A DNA stretch of 64,000 nucleotides, from positions 246,691,575-246,755,574 of the forward strand of contig NC_066579.1 of the NCBI RefSeq assembly GCF_024323335.1, given 5' to 3'. The notes under the pieces are model-generated. The model saw only the letters and a program-made list of their open reading frames with translations. It searched no databases and was not told the origin of the DNA. Position numbers and translations under genes: made by a program. Positions 23,805 to 35,252 of the stretch are shown here, one piece after another. Position 1 is the first letter of the stretch. Each line of letters opens with the position of its first letter. Source of the DNA: Lathyrus oleraceus (taxonomy: Eukaryota; Streptophyta; Magnoliopsida; Fabales; Fabaceae).

Positions 23805-26233
23805 CCACTGAAAGAAGATGGGTTCTCGATAGTGGATGCTCAAGGCACATGTCAGGAGACATATCACTCTTCATTGACTTCGTGGCTAAGAAGAAAGGAT
23901 ATGTAACCTATGGTGACAACAACCGTGGAGCAATACTAGGTAAAGGTAGTGTAGGTAACCCTTCTTCCACTACTATTTCTGATGTATTGCTTGTCGAAGG
24001 TCTTAAACACAATCTACTTAGCATCAGTCAATTATGTGACAAAGGATACAATGTATCATTTTCAAAAGATTGTTGCAAAATTGTACATAATGATGATAAG
24101 AAGAGTATGTTTAATGGCCTGCGAGTGAATAATGTCTATATGTTAGACTTGAACGAAGTATCGTTAACAAGTGACAAATGCCTTGTAACAATGAGTGAAG
24201 ATTCATGGTTATGGCATAGGCGTTTAGCACATGTTAACTTTGACTTACTAAATAAAATAGTCTCAAAATATCTAGTCCTAGGTCTCCCCAAAATAAAGTT
24301 CACCAAGGATCACCTTTGTGATGCTTGTCAAAAAGGGAAGAAAACGAGGATCTCATTTAAATCCAAAAACATTGTTTCAACAACGAGACCTCTCGAACTT
24401 CTTCATATGGACTTATTTGGGCCGTCTAGGAGGAAATTATTACGGTTTCGTAATAGTGGACGGTTTTTCTAGATTTTGTTGGACTATCTTTTTAGTAAGC
24501 AATAGCGATACGTTCGCCGCCTTTGAAAGGTTTGCTAAGCTTTCCCAAAATAAATTAAATACAAACATTGTTTCAATTAGAAGCGACCATGGGGGTGAGT
24601 TCGAAAACCATTTATTTGAAGAATATTGCGGTAACCATGGTATCGATCATAACTTCTCTGCTCCACGTACTCCTCAACAAAATGGGGTTGTGGAGCGTAA
24701 AAATCGAATTTTGGAAGAATTGGGAAGAACAATGATTAACGAAAGTGGTTTACCGAAATATTTTTGGGTCGACACCATTAGTACGACTTGTTATGTTTTG
24801 AATAGGGTGCTCATTCGCCCCATTCTAAATAAAACACCGTATGAGCTTTTAAAAGGGCGAAAGCCAAATGTTTCTCACTTACATGTTTTCGGTTGCAAAT
24901 GTTTTGTATTAAATAATGGAAAGGAAAACTTGGGCAAATTCGATTCCAAGGCCGACAAGGTATTTTCCTCAGATACTCTCAATCGAGTAAAGCATATAGA
25001 ATATATAACAAACGATTACTTGCTGTGGAAGAGTCTGTACATGTCACTTTTGATGAATCCTATCCGAGAAACATCGGAAAAGGTAGTGTTGTTCATGGTG
25101 CAGGTACATCTATGGAAGACATACTCAAGGGTGGCGAGCCGGGGATTGATCAACCCGACAAAGTCAAAGTTGAGGAGGATAAAGATGTACACCATGAGGA
25201 AACTGAGGTAGCTCATCCGTCTTCAAACGGTGATCTCCCTCAAGCTTGGAAGTCTTCCAAAGACCATCCAATTGACAACATTCTCGGAGATATCTCAAAG
25301 GGTGTTACAACTCGATCGAAGCTAAGTAATTTTTGTTATCACTTCGCTTTCGTTTCACAAATGGAACCTAAAAACCCTAAAGAAGCCCTACTCGATGAAC
25401 ACTGGTTTTTGTCAATGCAGGAGGAACTAAATCAGTTTACTAGAAATGAGGTTTGGGACCTTGTCCCTCCTCCGCGAGGTCATCGAGTAATCGGCACCCG
25501 ATGGGTGTTTAGGAACAAGTTGGACGAAAATGGGGTAATAACCCGTAACAAGGCGCGTTTAGTCGTGCAAGGGTATAACCAAGAGGAAGGCATCGACTAT
25601 GAGGAAACTTATGCGCCGGTTGCCCGACTCGAGGCTATACGCCTTCTCCTTGCCTTCGCTTGTACGAAAGACTTTAAAATATTCCAAATGGATGTTAAAA
25701 GTGCGTTCCTTAATGGTCACATAAATGAAGAGGTCTACGTCGCACAACCTCCGGGTTTTGAATCTCATGAGTATCCCGATCATGTTTACAAACTAAAAAG
25801 GGCTTTATATGGTCTCAAACAAGCTCCTAGAGCTTGGTATGAGCGACTAAGTAAATTTTTGCTTGATCAAGGTTACTCAAGAGGAAAGGTTGACACAACA
25901 CTCTTCATTAAACGTCAAGGAAAGCACTTGATATTAGTACAAATTTATGTTGACGATATTATATTTGGGTCTACTAACATGAATATCGTGAGAGAATTTT
26001 CTGATCTTATGAAGGGTGAATTCGAGATGAGTATGATGGGGGAGCTCACATACTTTCTCGGTTTGCAAATTAAACAACTCAATGAAGGAACATTCGTGAG
26101 TCAAACAAAGTACTGTTTGGACCTTATCAAGAGATTTGACATGGCAGAAGCTAAGGCCATTGACACCCCCATGCCAACATGTGCAAACTTGAATAAAGAT
26201 GAAAACGGTAAGGACGTAGAGGTAAAAAGTTGA
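23805..26233 (+). pseudogene. Copia 1 pol: protease, integrase, RT; RNase H deleted
   Basis: Polyprotein pieces in the usual copia order. The protease active-site region LDSGCSRHMSGD is at about 23824-23860. The GAG-pre-integrase zinc region (HRRLAHVNFDLL ... LCDACQKGKK) ends near 24360. A frame change near 24420 leads to the integrase core (SDHGGEF, SAPRTPQQNGVVERKNR). Another frame change near 24960-25020 leads to the RT frame (ARLVVQGYNQEEGIDYEETYAPVAR-type block, MDVKSAFLNG, YVDDIIFGS). Translation ends at 26233 just after the RT connection (KDENGKDVEVK), and no RNase H follows, which indicates an internal deletion at about 26230. At least two frameshifts plus the deletion make it inactive. 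Confidence 0.88.
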
Positions 26234-26862
26234 TGTTGTTGCAAGCACAAGTTTATTGTTCATCAAGTTACTCCGGCATCGAGGTGATATTGTTCCTTTA
26301 CCTTTCTCTCTCTCTCTCTCTCTCTCTCTCCCTCTCCAAATTTTCATGGTTAAATAGCTGTACTACATAATAATATTGTATATATATATGACGTATCTCT
26401 TTGGATGTTTAATGTTGTGTGGCATTCAAATTATGCATCAAACATGTGAGCGTATCTGCAGAAAAGTGAAAAAATGGAAATTTTACCTGTATGAGTCGAC
26501 CGTAACAGGGCAATGGTCGACGCACACTTAAAAATCTTTCTGTTTTTCAAAATCCAAACAGTATGCGTCGACGCATGCACAGTGTATGGTCGACGCATCG
26601 CACGAAAACTCAGTTTTTCTCTGCAGAAAACCTTCAAACTTCCCATGTATTTACCATTTCAAATTTGAATTCATTATGCATTCAACTCATTACATTGTAA
26701 GTTGCTTCTACCTAGTGCCTATTGTCTCTTGGCCTCTCCTCTTCCCAAAACCTTAAATCCTCATCTACAAAAAGGGCAAACTTCTTTCTTGACAATCATT
26801 CTCAACAAACTTACACCAACCTTCACTCTCTCTTTTGCAAAAAGCCTCAGAACCATTACCCA
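26234..26862 (+). other. Copia 1 post-pol non-coding segment with TC microsatellite and LTR-like palindromes
   Basis: Contains a (TC)n run at about 26304-26330, a short TA run near 26378-26390, and a block at 26449-26640 that resembles the U3 of the element's own LTR: atgagtcgaccgta is shared exactly, and atgcgtcgacgcat at 26563-26576 is the same 14-base palindrome. Below that is a pyrimidine-rich leader to the env-like ORF. Confidence 0.6.
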
Positions 26863-27645
26863 TGGCCTCCTCATCCCGAAGATCTCGCTGAGGTAACTGA
26901 TTCTAACACAATCGAAGGGTATGAATTTAAGAGCGCTCTGAACGCTATGCTGAAACGACCCTACCCGGACCACATTGTAAACAGTGACGCGTTCCCACGA
27001 ATTGTCACTGCCGGGAAACTGAAAACAGGTGAGCGCATTCTCCAGTGGATTGTGTCACGCATACTGCGACCTAAGAAGGGTGGTCTCTCCCGAGTTGAAC
27101 AAGCTGAAGTTCATCTCATATACATCTTAATGAATCAGCGGAAAATAAACTTGCCCTACTACATTGCTAGTAGGATGTTCAGGTTACGAGACTCCGGACG
27201 AGGAACGACTTTGGCCTATGGATATTTCATTCAAGAGGTCCTTACGGCAGCTGACGTTGATTATCCGTCCTTTCCGTATACCTCCATTTCCTCAGACAAA
27301 GAATTCAGCCCAAAAACTTTGTCTATGATGGGATATTTTTGGTGTGATGAACGGAGAATATACAAGTTTGTTCGCAGAGGGTTTGTTCCTACGAGTGTTG
27401 AATAAGATGATGAAAGTAATGAAAGTGAAGAAGATCAAGAGGATAACGAAGAAGAAGGAGCAGGACAAGCCTTTGACCAGCATGATAGTCCTCTACAAGC
27501 AGACACACACGACTACAATCACTCCGCTTGGGTTCAGAGTTCACATTCAACTGAAGAAAATGCTCCCAACCAGGGTGGTTGGGGTGAATGGCAACATATG
27601 GGCTGGTCAACGCAACGACAATTCTATCAGCCATATCAACATGGT
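26863..27645 (+). pseudogene. Copia 1 downstream (env-like) ORF, broken
   Basis: Sireviruses often carry an extra ORF 3' of pol. The likely start is ATG 26863 (MASSSRRSR), which meets a stop after nine codons. The main conserved frame, one step away, runs from about 26880 to 27405 and includes YEFKSALNAMLKRPYP, ILQWIVSRILRPKKGG and MNQRKINLPYYIASRMFRL, resembling the putative plant transposon protein family (from memory). After a stop at 27403-27405 an acidic D/E-rich tail remains recognisable up to the junction at about 27645, where Ogre LTR sequence begins. No signal peptide or transmembrane segment is evident, so an envelope role is not supported by the sequence. Confidence 0.65.
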
Positions 27646-29249
27646 GTATTTTCTAGGTTTATGGTTAGGTCGATTTTAGGCTCACGTGTATGCCTTTTTG
27701 GAAATGGTTTAAGTTAGGTTGTTGTATTAGTTTTGGTTTGTTATGGAATGTGAATGGATTAATGGTTATATGAAATTATGGTTTATGAAGTTGAATGTTG
27801 TTTTGCCTTTGAATGTATTATGAGTGCTTTGGTGTTTAAATGACCATATGGACTTGTTTGGATCAATGGACTTTGAATGTGGTTTATTGAATGCATTGAA
27901 CCAAATATGTTTGGTGTCCTATTTTAGAATGATTCTTTTGGTTTTTTTAGGTGATGCACAATGGAAGTACCTTGGCCTTGAACGAAGATGAAAGCATAAA
28001 GCATGAAGCATGTAGTCATGAAGATGATGGATATTAATGTTTTGAAGATGGAAGTGGAATGTTTGTAATCAAATTGAATTTTGGTGTATTTGGAAATTGT
28101 ATAACTTAATAACATGTATTCAACATGATCTGTAGTAACATTTCAAAGAATTTTCTCCACATTTGTTTCATGCTATCTATGTATATGTGTATGTAAAACT
28201 TCATGTATGAAGGTGAAGATGTATAATGGATCTATGTATGATATATGAAGGGGTAAATGGATGAGTGATTAATGTGGTTGGTTTATGAGTGAAGATTGCC
28301 ATGGAAAGCTTGAAAAGAATTGAATTATTGCTTGTATAAGGCCATGGAATGTGCATTGATTCATGAAAAGAAAATGAATGGTTCAGAGTATCATGAAGTG
28401 TAATTTGGCCTAAAATTGGTTCTTTGAATGAAATGAATAGCCTTGATACTTATGAAATTGTGTAGGGTGAAGTTCTTATCTTGGACTTGGAAATAGTGAA
28501 ATGTGGAATGACAAGACCTTTGACATGGACATGATTTGCAAGTAGTTTGAAAATGGCTTATAGAAGGTGATTGACTTTGGTCAACTAGTTGCCCAAAAAG
28601 TTAATAGTTGACCAAAGCCAAATGTATTAGGGTTTCCTTATAGAGACTTATGTAGATGGGCATGAAACTTGGTCAAAGATCGATGGGCCCAAAATGAAGA
28701 CATAAACAAGGTTTCAAAGTCATGATGGATCATAAGCAAACCAAAGCTCAAAAGATCAATGGATTGGGGCAAGTATGAATTCATGGATAAGGGACTAGCA
28801 ATCCACACCATATGCATAAGAGACATGACTTTACAAAAGCTATGATATTGTGGATGTGATGGACAAGATGATGTGTATGAGCCCTTCCCAGATGGATTAA
28901 GGTTTCAGTCAGACCAAGATGTCTCAGTCAATCACTTACTTGCATGGGCCTTCAATCATCTGAAGTTAGGGTTCCCAAAGCATACCTTTTCCTCAAAGGC
29001 CTTGAATAAAATAGGACATTCCTTAACCAAGTCTTCACATATGAATCCCCAACTAGGGTTTAGATGCCCAGATAAGAACCACAGAACAAGCATGAAGCCT
29101 TACAACCCAATCTCTAACAAATTAAGGTTTAAACCCCTCTAAAGAGCATCTAGAACTTTGTTGAATTCAAGTTTCAAAGATCAAACCATTAGGGTTTTGC
29201 ATCCCCTATAACCAGATGAACATCTAGGTTGGGCCTCCAGGGCTTCATC
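27646..29249 (-). repeat. Duplicated segment of the Ogre LTR inside copia 1
   Basis: Nearly identical copy of about 18586-20182, the sequence directly left of the copia 1 5' LTR, including the tcatc at its end. It starts within the shared string tgtattttctaggttt. It is closer to that copy than to 8386-8815 (for example, it shares ttgtattag where the left LTR has ttttattag), so it was copied from there. Any open frames in it (e.g. 28873-29142) merely repeat those at 19806-20075 and are not genes. Confidence 0.85.
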
Positions 29250-31016
29250 TGTAAGGGCAAACTGTCATACAACATACAATCATAGGTTTCGATGATGACA
29301 AATGACCACCATGGATGAATCGGCAATATCTATTCCACCTCTACAAAACAAATGCAACGTATCACCTATCATATCCTTTTCATTGCTCATCTGTACTGGT
29401 ATATTTTGTACAACATATGTGGACAAAGTGTGGTCATGACAAAAGGCATGAAAACCACAAAAATGTTATTTTTTGCAGATCTGCAGGGGATGAGTCGACC
29501 GTAGGGTCGGCGCATGAACACAACGCTTTTCCCACGGGTCAGCGTACAAGATGCTTGCGTCGACCGCAGGGGTCAGCGCATGAACCACGGGTCAGCGCAC
29601 GCCGACCTATGGTCGACGCATACTGAAGCATTATTCAATCTGACCAAAACTGCAGGCCATGCGTCGACGCATAGTCCTGCTATGGTCGACCGTTCGTGCG
29701 CAAATTCAGTTTTCTGATGTTTCCCACTCTGTTTGAAAAGCTGTTAAGTGGGTTGGTTGGTTGGTTACTATAAATAGAATTTCAAGTTACTTGTATCAAC
29801 GAACATTTTGATATTTTGATTCAAGTGTTCAAAGAACAAGAAAAAGTGAAATAGGTGTCCAAGATTCTTCATCTTCATCTTCAACATCTCACAACACATC
29901 AACTACACACAACCATTTTTGAGGTGCTTTGTGATTGGTTAAAGGTGATAAGGTTCGAAGCCGAGATTGGGGAATCCGGTTCGGGTTGAAGCTTGTGACA
30001 GGTTTTTTCTTGAATAAAACCGTTAGGGTTTTGTCCTCCAAGACTGGTTTGTGTTTGGGGGTTTTTGGACGAATTCTTCATCAATTTTCAGCTGAGCGAA
30101 GGTGATTGAGAAGAGGAAGTCTTTGTCAATCTAGTAGCGGATTCAGTGAAGTTGAAGGGAAGATTTCGGGTTCGATTTGTTGTAGTTGAGATCAGCCGGG
30201 CCGAGGGTTTGAAGAACTGAGGGTTATTCAACAAAGGGGCTGGAATCGGAGGTCTATCAACAACAATCGAAGGACTTGATTCACCTTGAATCAAGGAACA
30301 AGGAGTGGAAGCAACATTCAACATCTTGAGGATTCTGTTGTATATTTGCTTTGCAATCCTTGTATAAACGGTTAAATTCAACAGGTGATATCTATTAAAT
30401 CATCTCAATTCTAGTTTTAGAATTGAGGGCAGATGTACCCCGAAGCGAGGACGACGGGGGAACTGCCTCATCAAATCTTCGCCTTCTCTATTTTTCAGCA
30501 TATTTGTTTTTAGCTTAAAAATTAAGTGATTTTTGTATAAGCACTTTTATCAAACCTTGATATTAATTGAGTAAGAAGTTAAAACTCTTCTTTTGAATTC
30601 AAAGTACAATAAAATATTGTACTAGACTAATTGAAATCTCTTACTCAACATAAATATCACTTGGAGTGTTTTTGCACACCAAGTGTTTGATAATTTGCCT
30701 AAACCAAAATTATCTCAGTTGTGTATCTAGTTTGGTTTGCTCTTTAAATCATTGGAACTAGGAGTCCTAGTAAGTGAAACAAATCATTGATCGTGTGACT
30801 AGTGTAGTGATTCTTATTCCACATTGTCACTAATCCATAGGCTAGATGCATATCCGGTTTTCCAATAACGGTTCATTTTAGACTATATTTTCCTCGGCCG
30901 CTTCCGCACTTAAAACAAATTTTCAAAACCAATTTTTAATTGTTAGCGCCGACTCAAATTTTAATTAGGATCTATTAAACCCCCCCCCCCTTCTAGATCT
31001 GTGCCATAGTCTAACA
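29250..31016 (+). repeat. Copia 1 terminal LTR
   Basis: 1767 bp with the same termini as 20183-21964. TATA box at 29768-29776, 14-base palindrome at 29659-29672, and an 11-base C run at 30980-30990 against 18 in the other LTR. It is followed by the tcatc duplication and the remaining Ogre LTR. Confidence 0.85.
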
Positions 31017-31021
31017 TCATC

Positions 31022-31193
31022 CACTCCAAAACCCTAACTTTACCAGCCAAGAACTTTGAAACCACAATGATCAACCAAAGGATATGAATGAATGATCGAT
31101 GCATATGTATGAAACATGAAGGTATATAAATGTTTCTCTAGTCAAGGTTTGAATGAAAGGTGAAAAGGGGAGGCCAAATTTTGAGGTACAACA
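31022..31193 (-). repeat. Terminal piece of the shared Ogre LTR
   Basis: Continuation of the LTR interrupted at 20177. It ends in ttgaggtacaaca, which on the minus strand gives a TGTTGTACCTCAA start, parallel to the TGTAGCACCTCAA start of copy 3. Confidence 0.7.
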
Positions 31194-31206
31194 ACTGCCC
31201 CTATTT
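31194..31206 (-). promoter_or_regulatory. Polypurine tract of the outer Ogre
   Basis: Minus strand reads AAATAGGGGCAGT directly before the LTR start, aligned with the copy 3 tract at 36257-36268. It primes plus-strand DNA synthesis in intact elements. Confidence 0.7.
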
Positions 31207-31521
31207 AATCTTCTTGAACCTGGATACAAGAATTGGGGAAGCTTTTCAGGTATTCAAGGTAGAAGAAGATTAACTACTAACATATCCAAAAAAAATCCCG
31301 TTCAAGGATGGTCATACTACTGAGGTATATATTTTTGATATTCTGTGGGGAAATTGCGGATGGAGAGTATGATATGTATGTTGTATGACATATGCTTTAT
31401 TTTCAAGATGCATGAGTGTTTATATGGTTAAACAGTTGTCGTTCACAGGGTATGGTTCTTTTTTATAGAGGGAACTCTGACTCATCATCAATTATACCAA
31501 AGAAACTGATGATGTGAAGTC
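31207..31521 (-). other. 3' UTR of the outer Ogre, first piece
   Basis: Non-coding. It resembles the sequence next to the PPT of copy 3 (cctgga...ggtattcaaggta versus cctgaac...acattcaaggtaa). It is continued at 52559-52616 and 63648-64000 after two insertions. Confidence 0.55.
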
Positions 31522-31526
31522 AAGGG
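31522..31526. repeat. Target site duplication of Ogre copy 3 (left), aaggg
   Basis: aaggg directly before the LTR; the identical five bases follow at 52554-52558. Confidence 0.95.
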
Positions 31527-31845
31527 TGTCGCATTACGCGAAAAACCGGCGGGAAAAACGAAACAACAAAGCCGCCACCGTGCGTTATTTATCCCAAAAG
31601 AGGGAAAGGAAACGCTCGAAGTAAACCTGGGAAAGACATGGTCTCGCGACCAAAGAGAGATGGGATCGAGAATCGGTTATGCGAAGGGAAGGTATTAGCA
31701 CCGCTACGCATCTGTCGTACTCGACGGGATCCACGCATAAAAGGAAGGATAAGGTTGCTAAAAACTGCTCAAACACCACACAAGGCTGGAAGGAAACACA
31801 GAAAGACAAGAGAAACTAAACTCGGTAGGATATCGCATCCTGGGC

Positions 31846-31885
31846 CTACGTAGTCTGTCAGGCACAGACATCAGAGTCGACGTAG
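31846..31885 (-). promoter_or_regulatory. Stem-loop module a in Ogre LTR
   Basis: Outer stem CTACGT (31846-31851) with ACGTAG (31880-31885); inner hairpin GTCTGT (31853-31858), loop caggc, ACAGAC (31864-31869). The same fold is at 48145-48184. Confidence 0.6.
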
Positions 31886-31930
31886 TTCGGGACAGGGGGG
31901 AAACGTGCTCGCTAGGATGTCGCATCCTAT

Positions 31931-31975
31931 GCATACGTATCTTCTCTGACCAGAGAAGAATCAGAGCACTCGTAG
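31931..31975 (-). promoter_or_regulatory. Stem-loop module b in Ogre LTR
   Basis: Nine-base inner stem TCTTCTCTG (31940-31948) and CAGAGAAGA (31951-31959), with a flanking tacg ... cgta pair (31934-31937 with 31971-31974). The tight two-base loop would open partly in RNA. Confidence 0.55.
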
Positions 31976-32013
31976 CTCGGCTAACGCACGCCAAACAAAA
32001 CACAAACACAGAC

Positions 32014-32170
32014 AGGAAATTGACTGCCAATCGCTGGACTTACGTCACACTCCATACAAACAGGCAAACATGGAAACCGAATGCCAATCGCTGGACTTAC
32101 ATCAGACTCCGAACCAACAAACACACACACAGGAAACCAACTGCCAATCGTTGGACTTACGTCAGACTCC
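32014..32170 (-). repeat. Three tandem copies of a ~40-base Ogre LTR repeat
   Basis: Units at about 32014-32052, 32071-32110 and 32131-32170 share gccaatcgctggacttacgt and cagactcc with short spacers. Equivalent triplets occur at 48313-48471 and, diverged, at 55900-56037. Confidence 0.75.
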
Positions 32171-32229
32171 AACAAACAAAGGGGTTGCAAAAGAAAAAGG
32201 GCGCCCGGAGAGATCAACTCATCTCCTGC

Positions 32230-32268
32230 CTATGTACCTCATCTGGTATGAGGATCAGGGCGACGTAG
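32230..32268 (-). promoter_or_regulatory. Stem-loop module c in Ogre LTR
   Basis: Inner hairpin CCTCAT (32237-32242), loop ctggt, ATGAGG (32248-32253); outer CTATGT (32230-32235) with ACGTAG (32263-32268). In the right LTR the outer stem is a perfect CTACGT/ACGTAG (48531-48536 with 48564-48569). Confidence 0.6.
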
Positions 32269-34384
32269 TTCCCCTGAACAGGGAAAAAGGACTAGCCTAA
32301 CCAGATACAAAGGGAGACACAAGCTACTAGGGAGACTACGACTCGAGCCTAGAAGTTGTCATGCATACAATCCCTATGTTAAGGTTTCTATCTAACTTGC
32401 ACAGGGAGCAAGCCATCCTAAACAGCACCAGCAAATACATACAAACACAATAAAGCAAGCACAAACACTATATGCAAACAATTGGGCTCATACAAGGATA
32501 GGCTGTGAAACACAAGCCAACTGGAATCGGGTGTAGTTAGCTCTTAACCCTAACATTGAGAGTTAGGGTGAAGCAGATGAAATGGGAAGTGAGGGTAAGA
32601 CCTCACAGCTCTTATCCCTGGCCTGGGAGAGCTTCAGACAAATGAAAGGGTGGGAGTTCAGAAAGTAGGAACTCTTCTCCACATATGACTGACACAACAA
32701 AGATCTTGGGCTATTATCCACAATGCATCAACACATGGTGTGAGAAAAGTGAATGACGCAACTGAATAGCAGGAGATGGATTGCACATCTCTTTTATCTG
32801 TCAATTGCCTCATAAGAGGTCTTTACCTGCTTGGCACAAAAGTAAACATTCACAAGCATTGCCTCTTAAGGAGGGCTTCAGACAGGTGCCTGCCCACATA
32901 ACAGGACAGGTCTTCCAGACTACATGAAGTCAGAGAGTTATACCTCAGTGGTTAAGCAACCAAGCAAAGCAAATGCAAGTTCAAAAGAACTCAAAGCAAC
33001 TTAGGTACCTGTGAAAAATCTAACCCAATCAGTACACAGTTCAATCAATCAAACAGACAACAGTCAATCACACAGACAGACAAAGCATCAGGCAACAATG
33101 TGCAAGGCACAAGCCCAAACACAAATGAATTGGTATCAACCTACAAAACAACACAAGGTTAGCCAACATCAATCAACTAATCAATCCAAATGAGTGAACC
33201 ACTTCAACCATGGTAATGTGCTTCTTAACCTGAAATCCACAATCCAAACAGTGAGTCCAAACCACTAGGTCAAAGCCTAGGGTCAAAAGAGGGTCAAACA
33301 TTCAAAACAGAACATGAAATTTAACATGAATCAACTTCAATCGCATCTTGACACAACTCAAAAGGTCCCATATCAATATCATTAACCAAAAGCATTTCAT
33401 GAACCAAACATGGCAAGGTATGCAAATTGTGACCACATTGTGACATCAGAAGAAATAAATGCACATTAAATCAAAAATGATTCAAATAATCTTAGCAAAA
33501 TTCATGAGTAAATAGAACATACAACATGATCATCACACAAAAAATTAGAGGCATTGGACATCATTAGGCATGGCAATCACATAGCATAAGTCAAGACAAG
33601 CACATGCGTGACACAAATTGTCACACCAAGTTAGCATAGGCATAAAACAGGGATGGATCATGGTAAAAACCTCAAACCAAGGCCAAAACAACACTTAACA
33701 TGTCTAGAAATAGTATGCAAAGATTCAGAAGCATTGGATAAGACACAAGCATTTTATGATCAAATGAAGTTCAAGGCAATTTTAAAGCTCAAATATGATC
33801 AACTAGAATGAAAAATCTCAATTAAATCAGAAATGATCCCAATAATTCTACCAAAAATCATGAGCAATCACAACATCTATAACATGCATCATACAAAAAA
33901 TCAAGAGCATAGGATATCATTTGGCATGGCAAACACATCATTCAAGTTGAACATCACAAGGTGTGACACAAATTGTCACACCAACTTAGCACATTCATAA
34001 AACAGACATGGTAAGTGATAAAAATACCAAATCAACACCAAAATGTCAAGCAATGTGTCTAGTTATAGCATGAAAATTTTCACATTCATTGGATCAAAGA
34101 CCAGCATTTCACAACATGATAACCAATGCAAGGTCAAGTAAGCATACATGTTCAAACATCCTAGCACAAAAAATTATCCAGCCAAGCACAATTTTGAAAT
34201 TAATGATCAAAAAATAATAGACAAGATAAGGATCATAATGCAAAAAATTGGGATGAATTTGGTTTAATTTTCAATTTTAAATGAATTTTGGAAGTTGAGA
34301 AAAATTTGAAATGAAATGTGAAGCCAAACATGAAATAATGAAGAAAATAATGAAAATGCAAGGCAAATGGAATGCTCTGGCCGA

Positions 34385-34395
34385 GAATCGAACCC
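34385..34395 (-). other. Pol III B-box-like (tRNA T-arm) sequence in Ogre LTR
   Basis: Minus strand reads GGGTTCGATTC, matching the GGTTCGANNCC B-box core; identical at 50686-50696. No full tRNA fold and no clear A-box was found here. Confidence 0.4.
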
Positions 34396-35245
34396 TGGGA
34401 CACTTTCAAAATCAAATGCGCGCGCCATACAAAACGACCGTGTTTTGATCATAAACCCTAACTTGGCACGCTATGCATGGATTCAAAAATCCGCAGCAAA
34501 TATGCATGAACTCGTGGATGAATCCGAAGGAAAACCTATGCGTTCCGCAGCAAAATTCGCAGGAAATCTGGACAGGCATATGAACATGATGAAGATCATG
34601 AAGATCTTCATCCAGAATTTTCCAGAAAAATCTAAATGCTCCAGAAATGAAAATCAAACACATCATTCAACTCATTAGCCATCACACATCAAGAATCCAT
34701 GAATTTTTCATGCAAAAACAACATCAAACGCATGGATCGAAGGAAATAAAAATCATCATCCAAACTTGAAATGCATGTAACTTGCTCAATTCAACACCAA
34801 ATCAATCCAAATTTCCATCAGAATTACCACCATTCCATGATCTACAAGATAGGCATAATGAATTGCAAAAATAAAGAGGTCGAAAAACCAACCTCTTGAT
34901 GAACAGAATTGGATCCACGTGTTTCCAAGCTTTGCCACGCCTCAAATCTCTTCCAGTATGCTTATTGAGATGGATGATGATGAAATGGAAGCTCAACAAT
35001 GAAAGAAACAAGCTAAATCTTCAACTGCCATGGAAGCTTCAAGCTATGAACATGAACTTAAACAACCACGATTTCTCTTGCTCACACGTCCAAAAGTGCT
35101 CCAATATGCTCCCTGATGATGAATTGATCAATCAAAAGTGTTTAGGTTTGAAGAATTTTTGGAAAAAAGTGAGAGAAAAATTTGGAGGATTTTGTTGAAT
35201 CTAGATCTAGAATGTTCATTCTGATCAAAACAGTTATGATTAAGC

Positions 35246-35252
35246 ATATATA
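35246..35252 (-). promoter_or_regulatory. TATA box, Ogre copy 3 3' LTR
   Basis: Minus strand reads GGAGTATATATGCTT. It aligns with GATATAAATAGA at 58675-58686 in a different Ogre LTR, both followed on the sense strand by a taacTG-containing stretch. This places about 3.7 kb of LTR downstream of the start site. Confidence 0.5.

Larger units (their letters stand above)
20183..31016 (+). mobile_element. Sirevirus (Ty1/copia) element, copia 1, rearranged
   Basis: Plus-strand element: LTR 20183-21964, Met-tRNA primer site, gag, protease, integrase, RT, an env-like ORF, and a terminal LTR 29250-31016, flanked by tcatc duplications. It sits inside an Ogre LTR. The RNase H region is missing, several frames are broken, and the polypurine tract is not found. 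Instead, 27646-29249 is a second copy of the Ogre LTR sequence that lies immediately left of the element (about 18586-20182). The simplest reading is an unequal tandem duplication followed by LTR-LTR deletion. It cannot be autonomous in its present state. Confidence 0.85.
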
